Shown one piece after another: positions 41,963-54,756 of a DNA stretch of 64,000 bases. Position 1 is the first letter of the stretch; each line of letters opens with the position of its first letter. Where the stretch lies: NCBI GenBank assembly GCA_947044405.1, contig CAMRHE010001110.1, positions 124,001 through 188,000 on the forward strand. Direction: 5' to 3'. A model generated the notes under the pieces. The model did not search any database and was not told where the DNA came from. It saw nothing but the letters and a program-made list of their open reading frames with translations. Source of the stretch: Leptodactylus fallax. Its lineage: Eukaryota > Chordata > Amphibia > Anura > Leptodactylidae. Made by a program: the position numbers and the translations under genes.

Positions 41963-43558
41963 CAGTATATGATACATCAGTATATGATACAAATACATCA
42001 GTATATAATACATCAGTATATGATACATCAGTATATAATACATATAACACATCAGTATATAATATATCTAATACATCAGTATATAATACATCAGTATATG
42101 ATACATATAATACATCAGTATATGATACATATAATACATCAGTATATGATACATCAGAATATGATACATATAATACATCAGTATATGATACATCAGTATA
42201 TAATACATATAACACATCAGTATATGATACATTAGTATATAATACATATAACACATCAGTATATAACACATCAGTATATGATACATCAGTATATGATACA
42301 TATAATACATCAGTATATGATACATATAATACATCAGTATATGATACATCAGTATATAATACATCTAATACATCAGTATATGATACATATAACACATCAG
42401 TATATGATACATCAGTATATGATACATATAATACATCAGTATATGATACATATAATACATCAGTATATGATACATCAGTATATGATACATATAACACATC
42501 AGTATATAATACATCTAATACATCAGTATATGATACATATAACACATCAGTATATGATACATCAGTATATGATACATATAATACATCAGTATATGATACA
42601 TCAGTATATAATACATATAACACATCAGTATATAATACATATAATACATAAGTATATGATACATATAATAAATCAGTATATAATACATATAATACATCAG
42701 TATATGATACATCAGTATATAATATATCTAATACATCAGTATATGATACATATAATACATCAGTATATGATACATATAATACATCAGTATATAATACATC
42801 TAATACATCAATATATGATACATATAACACATCAGTATATGATACATCAGTATATGATACATATAATACATCAGTATATAATACATCAGTATATGATACA
42901 TATAATACATCAGTATATAACACATCAGTATATAATACATCAGTATATGATACATATAATACATCAGTATATAATACATATAACACATCAGTATATAATA
43001 CATCAGTATATGATACATCAGTATATAATACATATAACACATCAGTATATAATACATCAGTATATGATACATATAATACATGAGTATATGATACATCAGT
43101 ATATAATACATCTAATACATCAGTATATAATACATCTAATACATCAGTATATGATACATATAACACATCAGTATATGATACATATAACACATCAGTATAT
43201 GATACATCAGTATATGATACATATAATACATCAGTATATAATACATCAGTATATGATACATATAATACATCAGTATATAATACATCAGTATATGATACAT
43301 CAGTATATAATACATATAACACATCAGTATATAATACATCAGTATATGATACATATAATACATCAGTATATGATACTTCAGTATATAATATATCTAATAC
43401 ATCAGTATATGATACATATAATACATCAGTATATGATACATCAGTATATAATACATCTAATACATCAGTATATGATACATATAACACATCAGTATATGAT
43501 ACATCAGTATATGATACATATAATACATCAGTATATGATACATATAATACATATAATA

Positions 43559-43738
43559 TCTCTCTGCCTGTTATATCCCCCCCCCCCCTCTGCTACGTCC
43601 TATCTGTCTGTCTGCTATTAATGTAATGCCTCTCACCTTGGAACATTCCTGTACATGTTGTATTTGTATCTGCTTATCTTATCTTATCTTTGCTGCTGTA
43701 ACACACTGGATTTCCCCATTGTGGGACTATTAAAGGAC

Positions 43739-43783
<45 letters not shown>
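43559..43783 (+). mobile_element. LINE-like 3' tail module, copy 8, (TTA)15
   Basis: Same module, type of copies 4 and 6 (gttatatccc). TTA run 43739-43783. Confidence 0.7.
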
Positions 43784-44098
43784 CAGTATATGATACATCA
43801 GTATATGATACAAATACATCAGTATATAATACATCAGTATATGATACATCAGTATATAATACATATAACACATCAGTATATAATGTATCTAATACATCAG
43901 TATATAATACATCAGTATATGATACATCAGTATATAATACATATAACACATCAGTATATGATACATCTAATACATCAGTATATGATACATATAACACATC
44001 AGTATATGATACATATAACACATCAGTATATAACACATCAGTATATAACACATCAGTATATGATACATATAATACATCAGTATATGATACATATAATA

Positions 44099-44311
44099 TC
44101 TCTCTGCCTGTTATATCCCCCCCCCCCCCCATCTGCTACGTCCTATCTGTCTGTCTGCTATTAATGTAATGCCTCTCACCTTGGAACATTCCTGTACATG
44201 TTGTATTTGTATTTGTATCTGCTTATCTTATCTTATCTTTGCTGCTGTAACACACTGAATTTCCCCATTGTGGGACTATTATAGGGCTATTATTATTATT
44301 ATTATTACTAT
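44099..44311 (+). mobile_element. LINE-like 3' tail module, copy 9, (TTA)8 interrupted
   Basis: Most diverged copy: actgaattt as in copy 1, tatagggct for taaaggact, and an interrupted TTA run (tattacta) at 44288-44311. It lies 540 bp after copy 8, near the right end of the array. Confidence 0.7.
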
Positions 44312-45046
44312 CAGTATATGATACATCAGTATATGATACAAATACATCAGTATATAATACATCAGTATATGATACATCAGTATATAATACATATAACACA
44401 TCAGTATATAATATATCTAATACATCAGTATATAATACATCAGTATATAATACATCAGTATATGATACATCAGTATATAATACATATAACACATCAGTAT
44501 ATAACACATCAGTATATGATACATCAGTATATAATACATATAATACATCAGTATATGATACATATAATACATCAGTATATAATACATCTAATACATCAGT
44601 ATATGATACATCAGTATATGATACATATAATACATCAGTATATGATACATCAGTATATGATACATATAATACATCAGTATATGATACATCAGTATATAAT
44701 ATATCTAATACATCAGTATATGATACATATAATACATCAGTATATGATACATCAGTATATGATACATATAATACATCAGTATATGATACATCAGTATATA
44801 ATACATCTAATACATCAGTATATGATGCATATAACACATCAGTATATGATACATATAATACATCAGTATATGATACATCAGTATATAATACATCTAATAC
44901 ATCAGTATATGATACATATAATACATCAGTATATGATACATCAGTATATAATACATCTAATACATCAGTATATGATACATCAGTATATAATACATATAAT
45001 ACATCAGTATATGATACATATAATACATCAGTATATGATACATATA

Positions 45047-45242
45047 CAGTGGGGAAAAGTATTTAGTCAGCCACCAATTGTGCAAGTTCTCCCACTTATA
45101 AAGATGAGGCCGGCCTGTAATTGTCATCATAGGTAGACCTCAACTATGAGAGACAAAATGAGAAAACTAATCCAGAAAATCACATTGTCTGATTTTTTAA
45201 GAATTTATTTGCAAATTATGGTAGAAAATAAGTATTTGGTCA
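45047..45242 (+). repeat. Inverted repeat of Tc1 element 2 (plus-strand left end)
   Basis: cagtggggaaaagtattt through aataagtatttggtca. It pairs with 46271-46469. Confidence 0.92.
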
Positions 45243-45271
45243 ATAACAAAAGTTCATCTCAATCCTTTGTT

Positions 45272-46104
45272 CTATCTCCTTTTTTCTATGGGGCTGAGAT
45301 CTGGAGACCGGCTAGGCCACTCCACGACCTTGTAATGCTTCTTACGAAGCCGCTCCTTCGTTGCCCTGGCGGTGTGCTTGGGATCATTGTCATGCTGAAA
45401 GACCCAGCCACGTTTCATCTTCAATGCCCTTGCTGATGGAAGGAGGTTTGCACTCACAATCTCACCATACATGGCCCCATTCATTCTTTCATGTACACGG
45501 ATCAGTCGTCATGGTCCCTTTGCAGAGAAACAGCCCCATACATGATGTTGCCCCCCCATGCCTCACAGTAGGTATGGTGTTCTTTGGATACAACTCAGCA
45601 TTCACTCTCCTCCAAACACCACGAGTTGTGTTTCTACCAAACAGTTCTACTTTGGTTTCATCTGACCATATGACATTCTCCCAATACTCTTCTGGAACAT
45701 CCAAATGCTCTCTAGCAAACTTCAGACGGGCCCGGATATGTACTGGCTTAAGCAGGGGGACACGTCCGGCACTGCAGGATCTGAGTCCCTGGCGGCGTAG
45801 TGTGTTACTGACGGTAGCCTTTGTTACGTTAGTCCCAGCTTTCTGCAGGTCACTCACTAGGTCCCCCCCGTGGGGTTCTGGGATTTTTGTGATCATTTTG
45901 ACCCCACGGGGTGAGATCTTGCGTGGAGCCCCTGATGGAGGGAGATTATCAGTGGTCTTGTATGTCTGCCATTTTCTAATTATTGCTCCCACAGGTGATT
46001 TCTTCACACCAAGCTGCTTGCCTATTGCAGATTCAGTCTTCCCAGCCTGGTGCAGGGCTACCATTTTGTTTCTGGTCCTTCCACAGCTCTTTGGTCTTTA
46101 CCAT
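45272..46104 (-). pseudogene. Tc1-like transposase pseudogene (element 2)
   Basis: The minus-strand frame starts at the ATG at 46104 (MVKTKELWKDQ). A one-base shift near 46075 moves it into the frame giving MVALHQAGKTESAIGKQLG, the first helix-turn-helix. SGAPRKISPRG is the linker and VIWSDETKVELFG holds the first catalytic aspartate. Around 45490-45570, after PTVRHGG, frameshifts scramble the MLWGCFSAKGPG block. The next clean stretch is [20 protein letters not shown], then [16 protein letters not shown] (second aspartate) and SPDLSPIE (glutamate). Right after PIE the frame ends, and the sequence joins the 3' untranslated region near the inverted repeat, so roughly the last 50 residues are deleted. 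The catalytic triad survives in pieces but no functional protein is possible. Confidence 0.92.
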
Positions 46105-46270
46105 AGTGGAGTTTGGAGTGTGACTGTTTGAGGTTGTGGACAGGAGTCTTTTATACTGATAACAATGTCACACAGGAGCCATTACTACAGGTAATGAGTG
46201 GAGGACAGAGGAGCCTCTTAAAGGAGAAGTTACAGGGCTGGGAGAGACAGAAATCTTGCTTGTTTGTAGG

Positions 46271-46469
46271 TGACCAAATACTTATTTTCCACCATCATTT
46301 GCAAATAAATTCTTAAAAAATCAGACAATGTGATTTTCTGGATTAGTTTTCTCATTTTGTCTCTCATAGTTGAGGTCTACCTATGATGACAATTACAGGC
46401 CGGCCTCATCTTTATAAGTGGCAGAACTTGCACAATTGGTCGCTGACTAAATACTTTTTTCCCCCACTG
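46271..46469 (-). repeat. Inverted repeat of Tc1 element 2 (plus-strand right end)
   Basis: tgaccaaatacttatttt through ttcccccactg, the reverse complement of the left end with a few mismatches. Confidence 0.92.
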
Positions 46470-46520
46470 TAATACATCACTATATAATACATTAGTATAT
46501 GATACATCAGTATGTGTAAG
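46470..46520. repeat. SatF remnant right of Tc1 element 2
   Basis: aatacatcactatataat and gatacatcagtatg units continue the satellite for about 50 bp and then stop, marking the true edge of SatF. Confidence 0.8.
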
Positions 46521-46800
46521 AGGTTCTCTGGGCAGATACCATTTAATCTGTGCTCTTTATATTACTGCATAAGGTTAATTTGATACAATGCCTTTAATTC
46601 ACTGTAAATTGTAGCAACATCCAGCTGTGGGCACTGGCGTCCTCTCTCTGCCCACCCAATGCTCCCTCCTGCGGCAGGCACTGGCGTCCTCTGTCTGTCC
46701 ACTCCAACGTTCTCTCCTGTGGCAGGAAGTAGCGTCCTCTCTCTGCGTACCACACTGCTCTCTAATGCTGCAGACACTGGCATCCTCTATCTGCCCACCC
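46521..46800. repeat. Unique stretch with ~57-bp imperfect repeat
   Basis: About 100 bp of unique sequence is followed by three to four imperfect copies (about 46627-46800) of gcactggcgtcctctctctg, cccacccca, then tgctctctcctgcggcagg. Several open frames are by-products. No gene recognised. Confidence 0.7.
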
Positions 46801-49800
46801 CACTAAATGACAGCAGTGCACTCCACTACAATAACACTCCACTAGATGACAGCAGTGCACTCCACTAGAATAACACTCCACTAGATGACAGCAGTGCACT
46901 CCACTAGAAGAAAACTCCACTAGACGACAGCAGAACTCTCCACTAGAAGAAAACTCCACTAGATGACAGCAGTACACTGGACTAGAAGAATACTCTGCTA
47001 GGTGACAGCAGAAGACTCCGCTACATGACAGCAGAAGACTCCGCTAGATGACAGCAGAACACTAAGCTAGGTGACAGCAGTACACTCCACTAGAAGAAAA
47101 CTCCACTAGATGACAGCAGAACACTCCACTAGATGACAGCAGAACACTCCACTGGAATACTCCGCTAGATGACAGCAGTGCACTCCACTAGAAGAATACT
47201 CTGCTAGGTGACAGCAGAAGACTCCGCTAGATGACAGCAGAAGACTCCGCTAGATGACAGCAGAAGACTCCGCTAGATGACAGCAGAACAGTACGCTAGA
47301 TGACAGCAGAACAGTACGCTAGATGACAGCAGAACACTCCGCTAGAAAAATACTCCGCTAGATGACAACAGAACACCCCGCTAGAAGAATACTCCAATAG
47401 ATGACAGCAGTACACTCCACTAGAAGAATACTCCGCTAGATGACAAGAGAACACCCCGCTAGATGACAGCAGTACACTCCAATAGATGAATACTCCTCTA
47501 AATGACAGCAGAAGACTCCGCTAGATGACAGCAGAAGACTCCGCTAGATGACAGCAGAAGACTCCGCTAGATGACAGCAGAAGACTCCGCTAGATGACAG
47601 CAGAACAGTACGCTAGATGACAGCAGAACAGTACGCTAGATGACAGCAGAACACTCCGCTAGAAAAATACTCCGCTAGATGACAACAGAACACCCCGCTA
47701 GAAGAATACTCCAATAGATGACAGCAGTACACTCCACTAGAAGAATACTCCGCTAGATGACAAGAGAACACCCCGCTAGATGACAGCAGTACACTCCAAT
47801 AGATGAATACTCCTCTAAATGACAGCAGAAGACTCCGCTAGATGACAGCAGAAGACTCCGCTAGATGACAGCAGAAGACTCCGCTAGATGACAGCAGAAG
47901 ACTCCGCTAGATGACAGCAGAACAGTACGCTAGATGATAGCAGAACAGTACGCTAGATGACAGCAGAACACTCCACTAGAAAAATACTCCGCTAGATGAC
48001 AACAGAACACCCCGCTAGAAGAATACTCCACTAGATGACAGCAGTACACTCCACTAGAAGAATACTCCGCTAGATGACAAGAGAACACCCCGCTAGATGA
48101 CAGCAGTACACTCCAATAGATGAATACTCCTCTAAATGACAGCAGAACATTTTGCTAAAGGAATACTCCACTAGATGACAGCAGAACATTCCGATAGATG
48201 ACAACAGAACACTAAGCTAGGTGACAGCAGAACACTCCACTGGAATACTCCGCTAGATGACAGCAGTGCACTCCACTGGAATACTCCACTAGATGACAGC
48301 AGTACACTCCACTAGAAGAATACTCTGCTAGGTGACAGCAGAAGACTCCGCTAGATGACAGCAGTGCACTCCACTAGAAGAATACTCTGCTAGGTGACAG
48401 CAGAAGACTCCGCTAGATGACAGCAGAAGACTCCGCTAGATGACAGCAGAAGACTCCGCTAGATGACAGCAGAACAGTACGCTAGATGACAGCAGAACAG
48501 TACGCTAGATGACAGCAGAACACTCCGCTAGAAAAATACTCCGCTAGATGACAACAGAACACCCCGCTAGAAGAATACTCCAATAGATGACAGCAGTACA
48601 CTCCACTAGAAAAATACTCCGCTAGATGACAAGAGAACACCCCGCTAGATGACAGCAGTACACTCCAATAGATGAATACTCCTCTAAATGACAGCAGAAG
48701 ACTCCGCTAGATGACAGCAGAAGACTCCGCTAGATGACAGCAGAAGACTCCGCTAGATGACAGCAGAAGACTCCGCTAGATGACAGCAGAACAGTACGCT
48801 AGATGACAGCAGAACAGTACGCTAGATGACAGCAGAACACTCCGCTAGAAAAATACTCCGCTAGATGACAACAGAACACCCCGCTAGAAGAATACTCCAA
48901 TAGATGACAGCAGTACACTCCACTAGAAGAATACTCCGCTAGATGACAAGAGAACACCCCGCTAGATGACAGCAGTACACTCCAATAGATGAATACTCCT
49001 CTAAATGACAGCAGAAGACTCCACTAGATGACAGCAGAAGACTCCGCTAGATGACAGCAGAAGACTCCGCTAGATGACAGCAGAAGACTCCGCTAGATGA
49101 CAGCAGAACAGTACGCTAGATGATAGCAGAACAGTACGCTAGATGACAGCAGAACACTCCACTAGAAAAATACTCCGCTAGATGACAACAGAACACCCCG
49201 CTAGAAGAATACTCCACTAGATGACAGCAGTACACTCCACTAGAAGAATACTCCGCTAGATGACAAGAGAACACCCCGCTAGATGACAGCAGTACACTCC
49301 AATAGATGAATACTCCTCTAAATGACAGCAGAACATTTTGCTAAAGGAATACTCCACTAGATGACAGCAGAACATTCCGATAGATGACAACAGAACACTA
49401 AGCTAGGTGACAGCAGAACACTCCACTGGAATACTCCGCTAGATGACAGCAGTGCACTCCACTGGAATACTCCACTAGATGACAGCAGTACACTCCACTA
49501 GAAGAATACTCTGCTAGGTGACAGCAGAAGACTCCGCTAGATGTCAGCAGAAGATTCCGCTAGATGACAGCAGAAGACTCCGCTAGATGACAGCAGAAGA
49601 CTCCGCTAGATGACAGCAGAACACTAAGCTAGGTGACAGCAGTACACTCCACTAGAAGAAAACTCCACTAGATGACAGCACAACACTCCACTGGAATACT
49701 CCGCTAGATGACAGCAGTGCACTCCACTAGAAGAAAACTCTGCTAGGTGACAGTAGAAGACTCCGCTAGATGACAGCAGAAGACTCCGCTAGATGACAGC

Positions 49801-51554
49801 AGAAGACTCCGCTAGATGACAGCAGAAGATTCCGCTAGATGACAGCAGAAGACTCCGCTAGATGACAGCAGAACAGTACGCTAGATGACAGCAGAACAGT
49901 ACGATAGATGACAGCAGAACACTCCGCTAGATGACAGCAGAACACTCCGCTAGAAAAATACTCCGCTAGATGACAACAGAACACCCCGCTAGATGACAGC
50001 AGTATACTCCAATAGATGAATACTCCTCTAAATGACAGCAGAACATTTTGCTAAAGGAATACTCCACTAGATGACAGCAGAACATTCCGATAGATGACAA
50101 CAGAACACTAACCTAGGTGACAGCAGAACACTCCTCTAGAAGAATATTCCACTAGCTGACAGCAGAACACTATGGTAGAAGAATACTCCACTAGATGACA
50201 GCAGTACACTCAACTAGAAGAATACTCCGCTAGATGACAGCAGTGCACTCGACTAGAAGAATACTCCGCTAGATGGCAGCAGAACACCCCATTAGAAGAA
50301 TACTCCGCTAGATGGCAGCAGAACACCCCATTAGAAGAATACTCCGCTAGATGACAGCAGAACACTCCATTAGACAAAAACTCCACAAGATGACAGCAGT
50401 ACACTCCACTAGAAATATACTCCACTAGATGACAGCAGAACACTCCACTAGAATAACACTCCACTAGATGATAGCAGTGCACTCAACTAGAGTACTCCAC
50501 TAGGTGACAGCAGAACAGTACGCTAGAAAAATACTACACTAGATGACAACAGAACACCCCGCTAGATGACAGCAGTACACTGCAATAGATGAATACTCCT
50601 CTAAATGACAGCAGAACATTCCGCTAAAGGAATACTCCACTAGATGACAGCAGAACACTCCGATAGATGACAACAGAACACTAAGCTAGGTGACAGCAGA
50701 ACACTCCGCTAGAAGAATACTCCGCTAGATGACAGCAGCGCACTCCACTAGAAAAAAACTCCACTAGATGACAGCAGTGCACTCCACTAGAAGAATACTC
50801 CACTAGTTGACAGCAGTGCACTCGACTAGAAGAATACTCCGCTAGATGGCAGCAGAACACCCCATTAGAAGAAAACTCCGCTAGATGACAGCAGAACACT
50901 CCACTAGAAGAATACTCTGCTAGGTGACAGCAGAAGACTCCGCTAGATGACAGCAGAAGATTCCGCTAGATGACAGCAGAACACTAAGCTAGGTGACAGC
51001 AGAACACTCCACTAGATGACAGCAGAACACCCCATTAGAAGAAAACTCCGCTAGCCAACAGCAGAACACTCCGCTAGACAAATACTCCACAAGATGACAG
51101 CAGTGCACTCCACTAGAATACTCCAAGAGATGACAGAACACACCACTAGAAATATACTCCGCTAGATGACAGCAGAACACTCCGCTACATGACAGCAGAA
51201 CACTCCGCTACATGACAGCAGAACACTCCGCTACATGACAGCAGAACACTCCGCTACATGACAGCAGAACACTCCGCTACATGACAGCAGAACACTCCGC
51301 TACATGACAGCAGAACACTCCGCTACATGACAGCAGAACACTCCGCTACATTACAGCAGAACAGTATGCTAGAAGAATACTCCACTAGATGACAGCAGTG
51401 CACTCCACTAGAAGAACACTCAACTAGAGGACAGAAGAAGACTCCACTAGATAACAGCAGAAAACTCGGCTAGAAGAATATTCCGCTAGTTGACAACAGA
51501 ACACTCCACTAGAAGAATACTCCGCTACATGACAGCAGAAGACTCTGCTAGATG

Positions 51555-51789
51555 ACAATGACATTGTTTAGGGTAATTGGACAAATTACTGTATATAGTG
51601 ATATTAAGGTATCAAAATGGTTTAAAACTTTTTGTTGCCCTAATGCCTCTATACAATTAGACTCATCACCCTAATGGGACCAGAGAAGGGGAACCTCTAT
51701 ATGGAACCTGTGCCTAAACAGTCCATAAGGGCAGTGGCTGAATATTTGAACTCATATCCCTCCATGTTGAGTGGCCATCACTCCCACTG
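51555..51789. repeat. 235-bp module in SatG, copy 1
   Basis: Non-satellite sequence beginning acaatgacattgtttag and ending gtggccatcactcccactg. It contains the small inverted repeat gtaatt-ggaca-aattac. SatG resumes at ctagacgacagcag. It matches the DNA at the array's right border (58944-59178). Confidence 0.9.
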
Positions 51790-54521
51790 CTAGACGACAG
51801 CAGAACACTCCGCTGGAATACTCCGCTAGATGACAGCAGAACACTCCACTAGAAGAATACTCTGCTAGGTGACAGCAGAAGACTCCGCTAGATGACAGCA
51901 GAAGATTCCGCTAGATGACAGCAGAAGACTCCGCTAGATGACAGCAGAAGACTCCGCTAGATGACAGCAGAAGACTCCGCTAGATGACAGCAGAACACTC
52001 CGCTAGATGACAGCAGAACACTCCACTAGAAGAATACTCCGCTAGATGACAGCAGTACACTCCACTAGAAGAATACTCCACTAGATGACAACAGAACACT
52101 CCACTAGAAGAATACTCTGCTAGGTGACAGCAGAACACTCCACTAGAAGAATACTCTGCTAGGTGACAGTAGAAGACTCCGCTAGATGACAGCAGAAGAC
52201 TCCGCTAGATGACAGCAGAAGATTCCGCTAGATGACAGCAGAAGATTCCGCTAGATGACAGCAGAACACTCCGCTAGAAAAATACTCCGCTAGATGACAA
52301 CAGAACACCCCGCTAGAAGAATACTCCACTAGATGACAGCAGTACACTCCACTAGAAGAAGACTCCGCTAGATGACAGCAGTACACTCCACTAGAAGAAT
52401 ACTCCACTAGATGACAGCAGTACACTCCACTAGAAGAATACTCCGCTAGATGACAGCAGTACACTCCACTAGAAGAATACTCCGCTAGATGACAGCAGTA
52501 CACTCCACTAGAAGAATACTCCGCTAGATGACAGCAGTACACTCCACTAGAAGAATACTCCGCTAGATGACAGCAGTAAACTCCACTAGAAGAATACTCC
52601 GCTAGATGACAACAGAACACCCCACTAGATGACAGAAGTACACTCCAATAGATGAATACTCCACTAGATGACAGCAGAACATTCCGATAGATGACAACAG
52701 AACACTCCTCTAGAAGAATATTCCACTAGCTGACAGCAGAACACTACGGTAGAAGAATACTCCACTAGATGACAGCAGTACACTCAACTAGAATAATACT
52801 CCGCTAGATGACAGCAGAACACCCCATTAGAAGAAAACTCCGCTAGACAACAGCAGAACACTCCGCTAGACAAATACTCCACAAGATGACAGCAGTGCAA
52901 TCCACTAGAATACTCCAAGAGATGACAGAACACACCACTAGAAATATACTCCGCTAGATGACAGCAGAACACTCCGCTATATGACAGCAGAACACTCCGC
53001 TACATGACAGCAGAACAGTATACTAGAAGAATACTCCACTAGATGACAGCAGTGCACTCCACTAGAAGAACACTCAACTAGAGGACAGAAGAAGACTCCA
53101 CTAGATAACAGCAGAACACTCCGCTAGAAGAATATTCCGCTAGTTGACAACAGAACACCCCATTAGAAGAAAACTCCGCTAGACAACAGCAGAACACTCC
53201 GCTAGACAAATACTCCACAAGATGACAGCAGAACACTCCACTAGAATACTCCAAGAGATGACAGCAGAACACTCCGCTACATGACAGCAGAACACTCCGC
53301 TACATGACAGAACACTCCGCTACATGACAGCAGAACAGTACGCTAGAAGAATACTCCACTAGATGACAGCAGTACACTCCACTAGAAGAATACTCCGCTA
53401 GATGACAGCAGTACACTCCACTAGAAGAATACTCCGCTAGATGACAGCAGTACACTCCACTAGAAGAATACTCCGCTAGATGACAGCAGTACACTCCACT
53501 AGAAGAATACTCCGCTAGATGACAGCAGTAACTCCACTAGAAGAATACTCCGCTAGATGACAGCAGTAAACTCCACTAGAAGAATACTCCGCTAGATGAC
53601 AACAGAACACCCCACTAGATGACAGAAGTACACTCCAATAGATGAATACTCCACTAGATGACAGCAGAACATTCCGATAGATGACAACAGAACACTCCTC
53701 TAGAAGAATATTCCACTAGCTGACAGCAGAACACTACGGTAGAAGAATACTCCACTAGATGACAGCAGTACACTCAACTAGAATAATACTCTGCTAGATG
53801 ACAGCAGAACACCCCATTAGAAGAAAACTCCGCTAGACAACAGCAGAACACTCCGCTAGACAAATACTCCACAAGATGACAGCAGTGCACTCCACTAGAA
53901 TACTCCAAGAGATGACAAAACACACCACTAGAAATATACTCCGCTAGATGACAGCAGAACACTCCGCTATATGACAGCAGAACACTCCGCTACATGACAG
54001 CAGAACAGTATGCTAGAAGAATACTCCACTAGATGACAGCAGTGCACTCCACTAGAAGAACACTCAACTAGAGGACAGAAGAAGACTCCACTAGATAACA
54101 GCAGAACACTCCGCTAGAAGAATATTCTGCTAGTTGACAACAGAACACCCCATTAGAAGAAAACTAAGCTAGACGACAGCAGAACACTCCGCTAGACAAA
54201 TACTCCACAAGATGACAGCAGAACACTCCACTAGAATACTCCAAGAGATGACAGCAGAACACTCCGCTACATGACAGCAGAACACTCCGCTACATGACAG
54301 CAGAACACTCCGCTACATGACAGCAGAACAGTACGCTAGAAGAATACTCCACTAGATGACAGCGGTGCACTCCACTAGAAGAACACTCAACTAGAGGACA
54401 GAAGAAGACTCTACTAGATAACAGCAGAACACTCCACTAGAAGAATATTCCGCTAGTTGACAACAGAACACTCCACTAGAAGAATACTCCGCTACATGAC
54501 AGCAGAAGACTCTGCTAGATA

Positions 54522-54756
54522 ACAATGAAATTGTTTAGGGTAATTGGACAAATTACTGTATATAGTGATATTAAGGTATCAAAATGGTTTAAAACTTTTT
54601 GTTGCCCTAATGCCTCTATACAATTAGACTCATCACCCTAATGGGACCAGAGAAGGGGAACCTCGATATGGAACCTGTGCCTAAACAGTCCATAAGGGCA
54701 GTGGCTGAATATTTGAACTCATACCCCTCCATGTTGAGTGGCCGCCACTCCCACTG
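54522..54756. repeat. 235-bp module in SatG, copy 2
   Basis: Same module, differing at a few bases (aaattg for cattg, ctcgatat for ctctatat, atacccctc for atatccctc). It is 2967 bp after copy 1. Confidence 0.9.

Larger units (their letters stand above)
39337..43558. repeat. SatF higher-order unit B (shortened)
   Basis: This is the second copy of the 5.23-kb unit, nearly identical at first (39.3-43.1 kb). It then lacks about 1 kb that is present in unit A before the next module. Confidence 0.82.
27788..45046. repeat. SatF: 15/24-bp AT-rich satellite with higher-order repeats
   Basis: The array is built from catcagtatatgata (15 bp) and catcagtatatgatacatataata (24 bp), with variants such as gtatataata, ataacac, atctaatac and catcacta. 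Units are multiples of three, so long frames are open on both strands: HQYMI/HQYMIHII on plus, and YTDVSYTDVLYV on minus. The first kilobase (27.8-28.9 kb) is more diverged and looks like an old array edge. From 28.9 kb it is interrupted by nine LINE-like tail modules listed separately. I see no gene in it. Confidence 0.96.
45047..46469 (-). mobile_element. Tc1-like transposon 2 (different family), defective
   Basis: This 1423-bp element starts cagtggggaaaagtatttag, ends with its reverse complement, and is flanked by TA (45045-45046 and 46470-46471). The inverted repeats are about 196-199 bp, with several mismatches and a 2-3 bp length difference at the tip. I recognise the 'cagtgggg...agtatttagtcagcc' terminus from a Tc1 family widespread in fishes and other vertebrates. 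The transposase lies on the minus strand and is broken. The element is inserted at the SatF edge; about 50 bp of SatF follow it. Confidence 0.93.
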
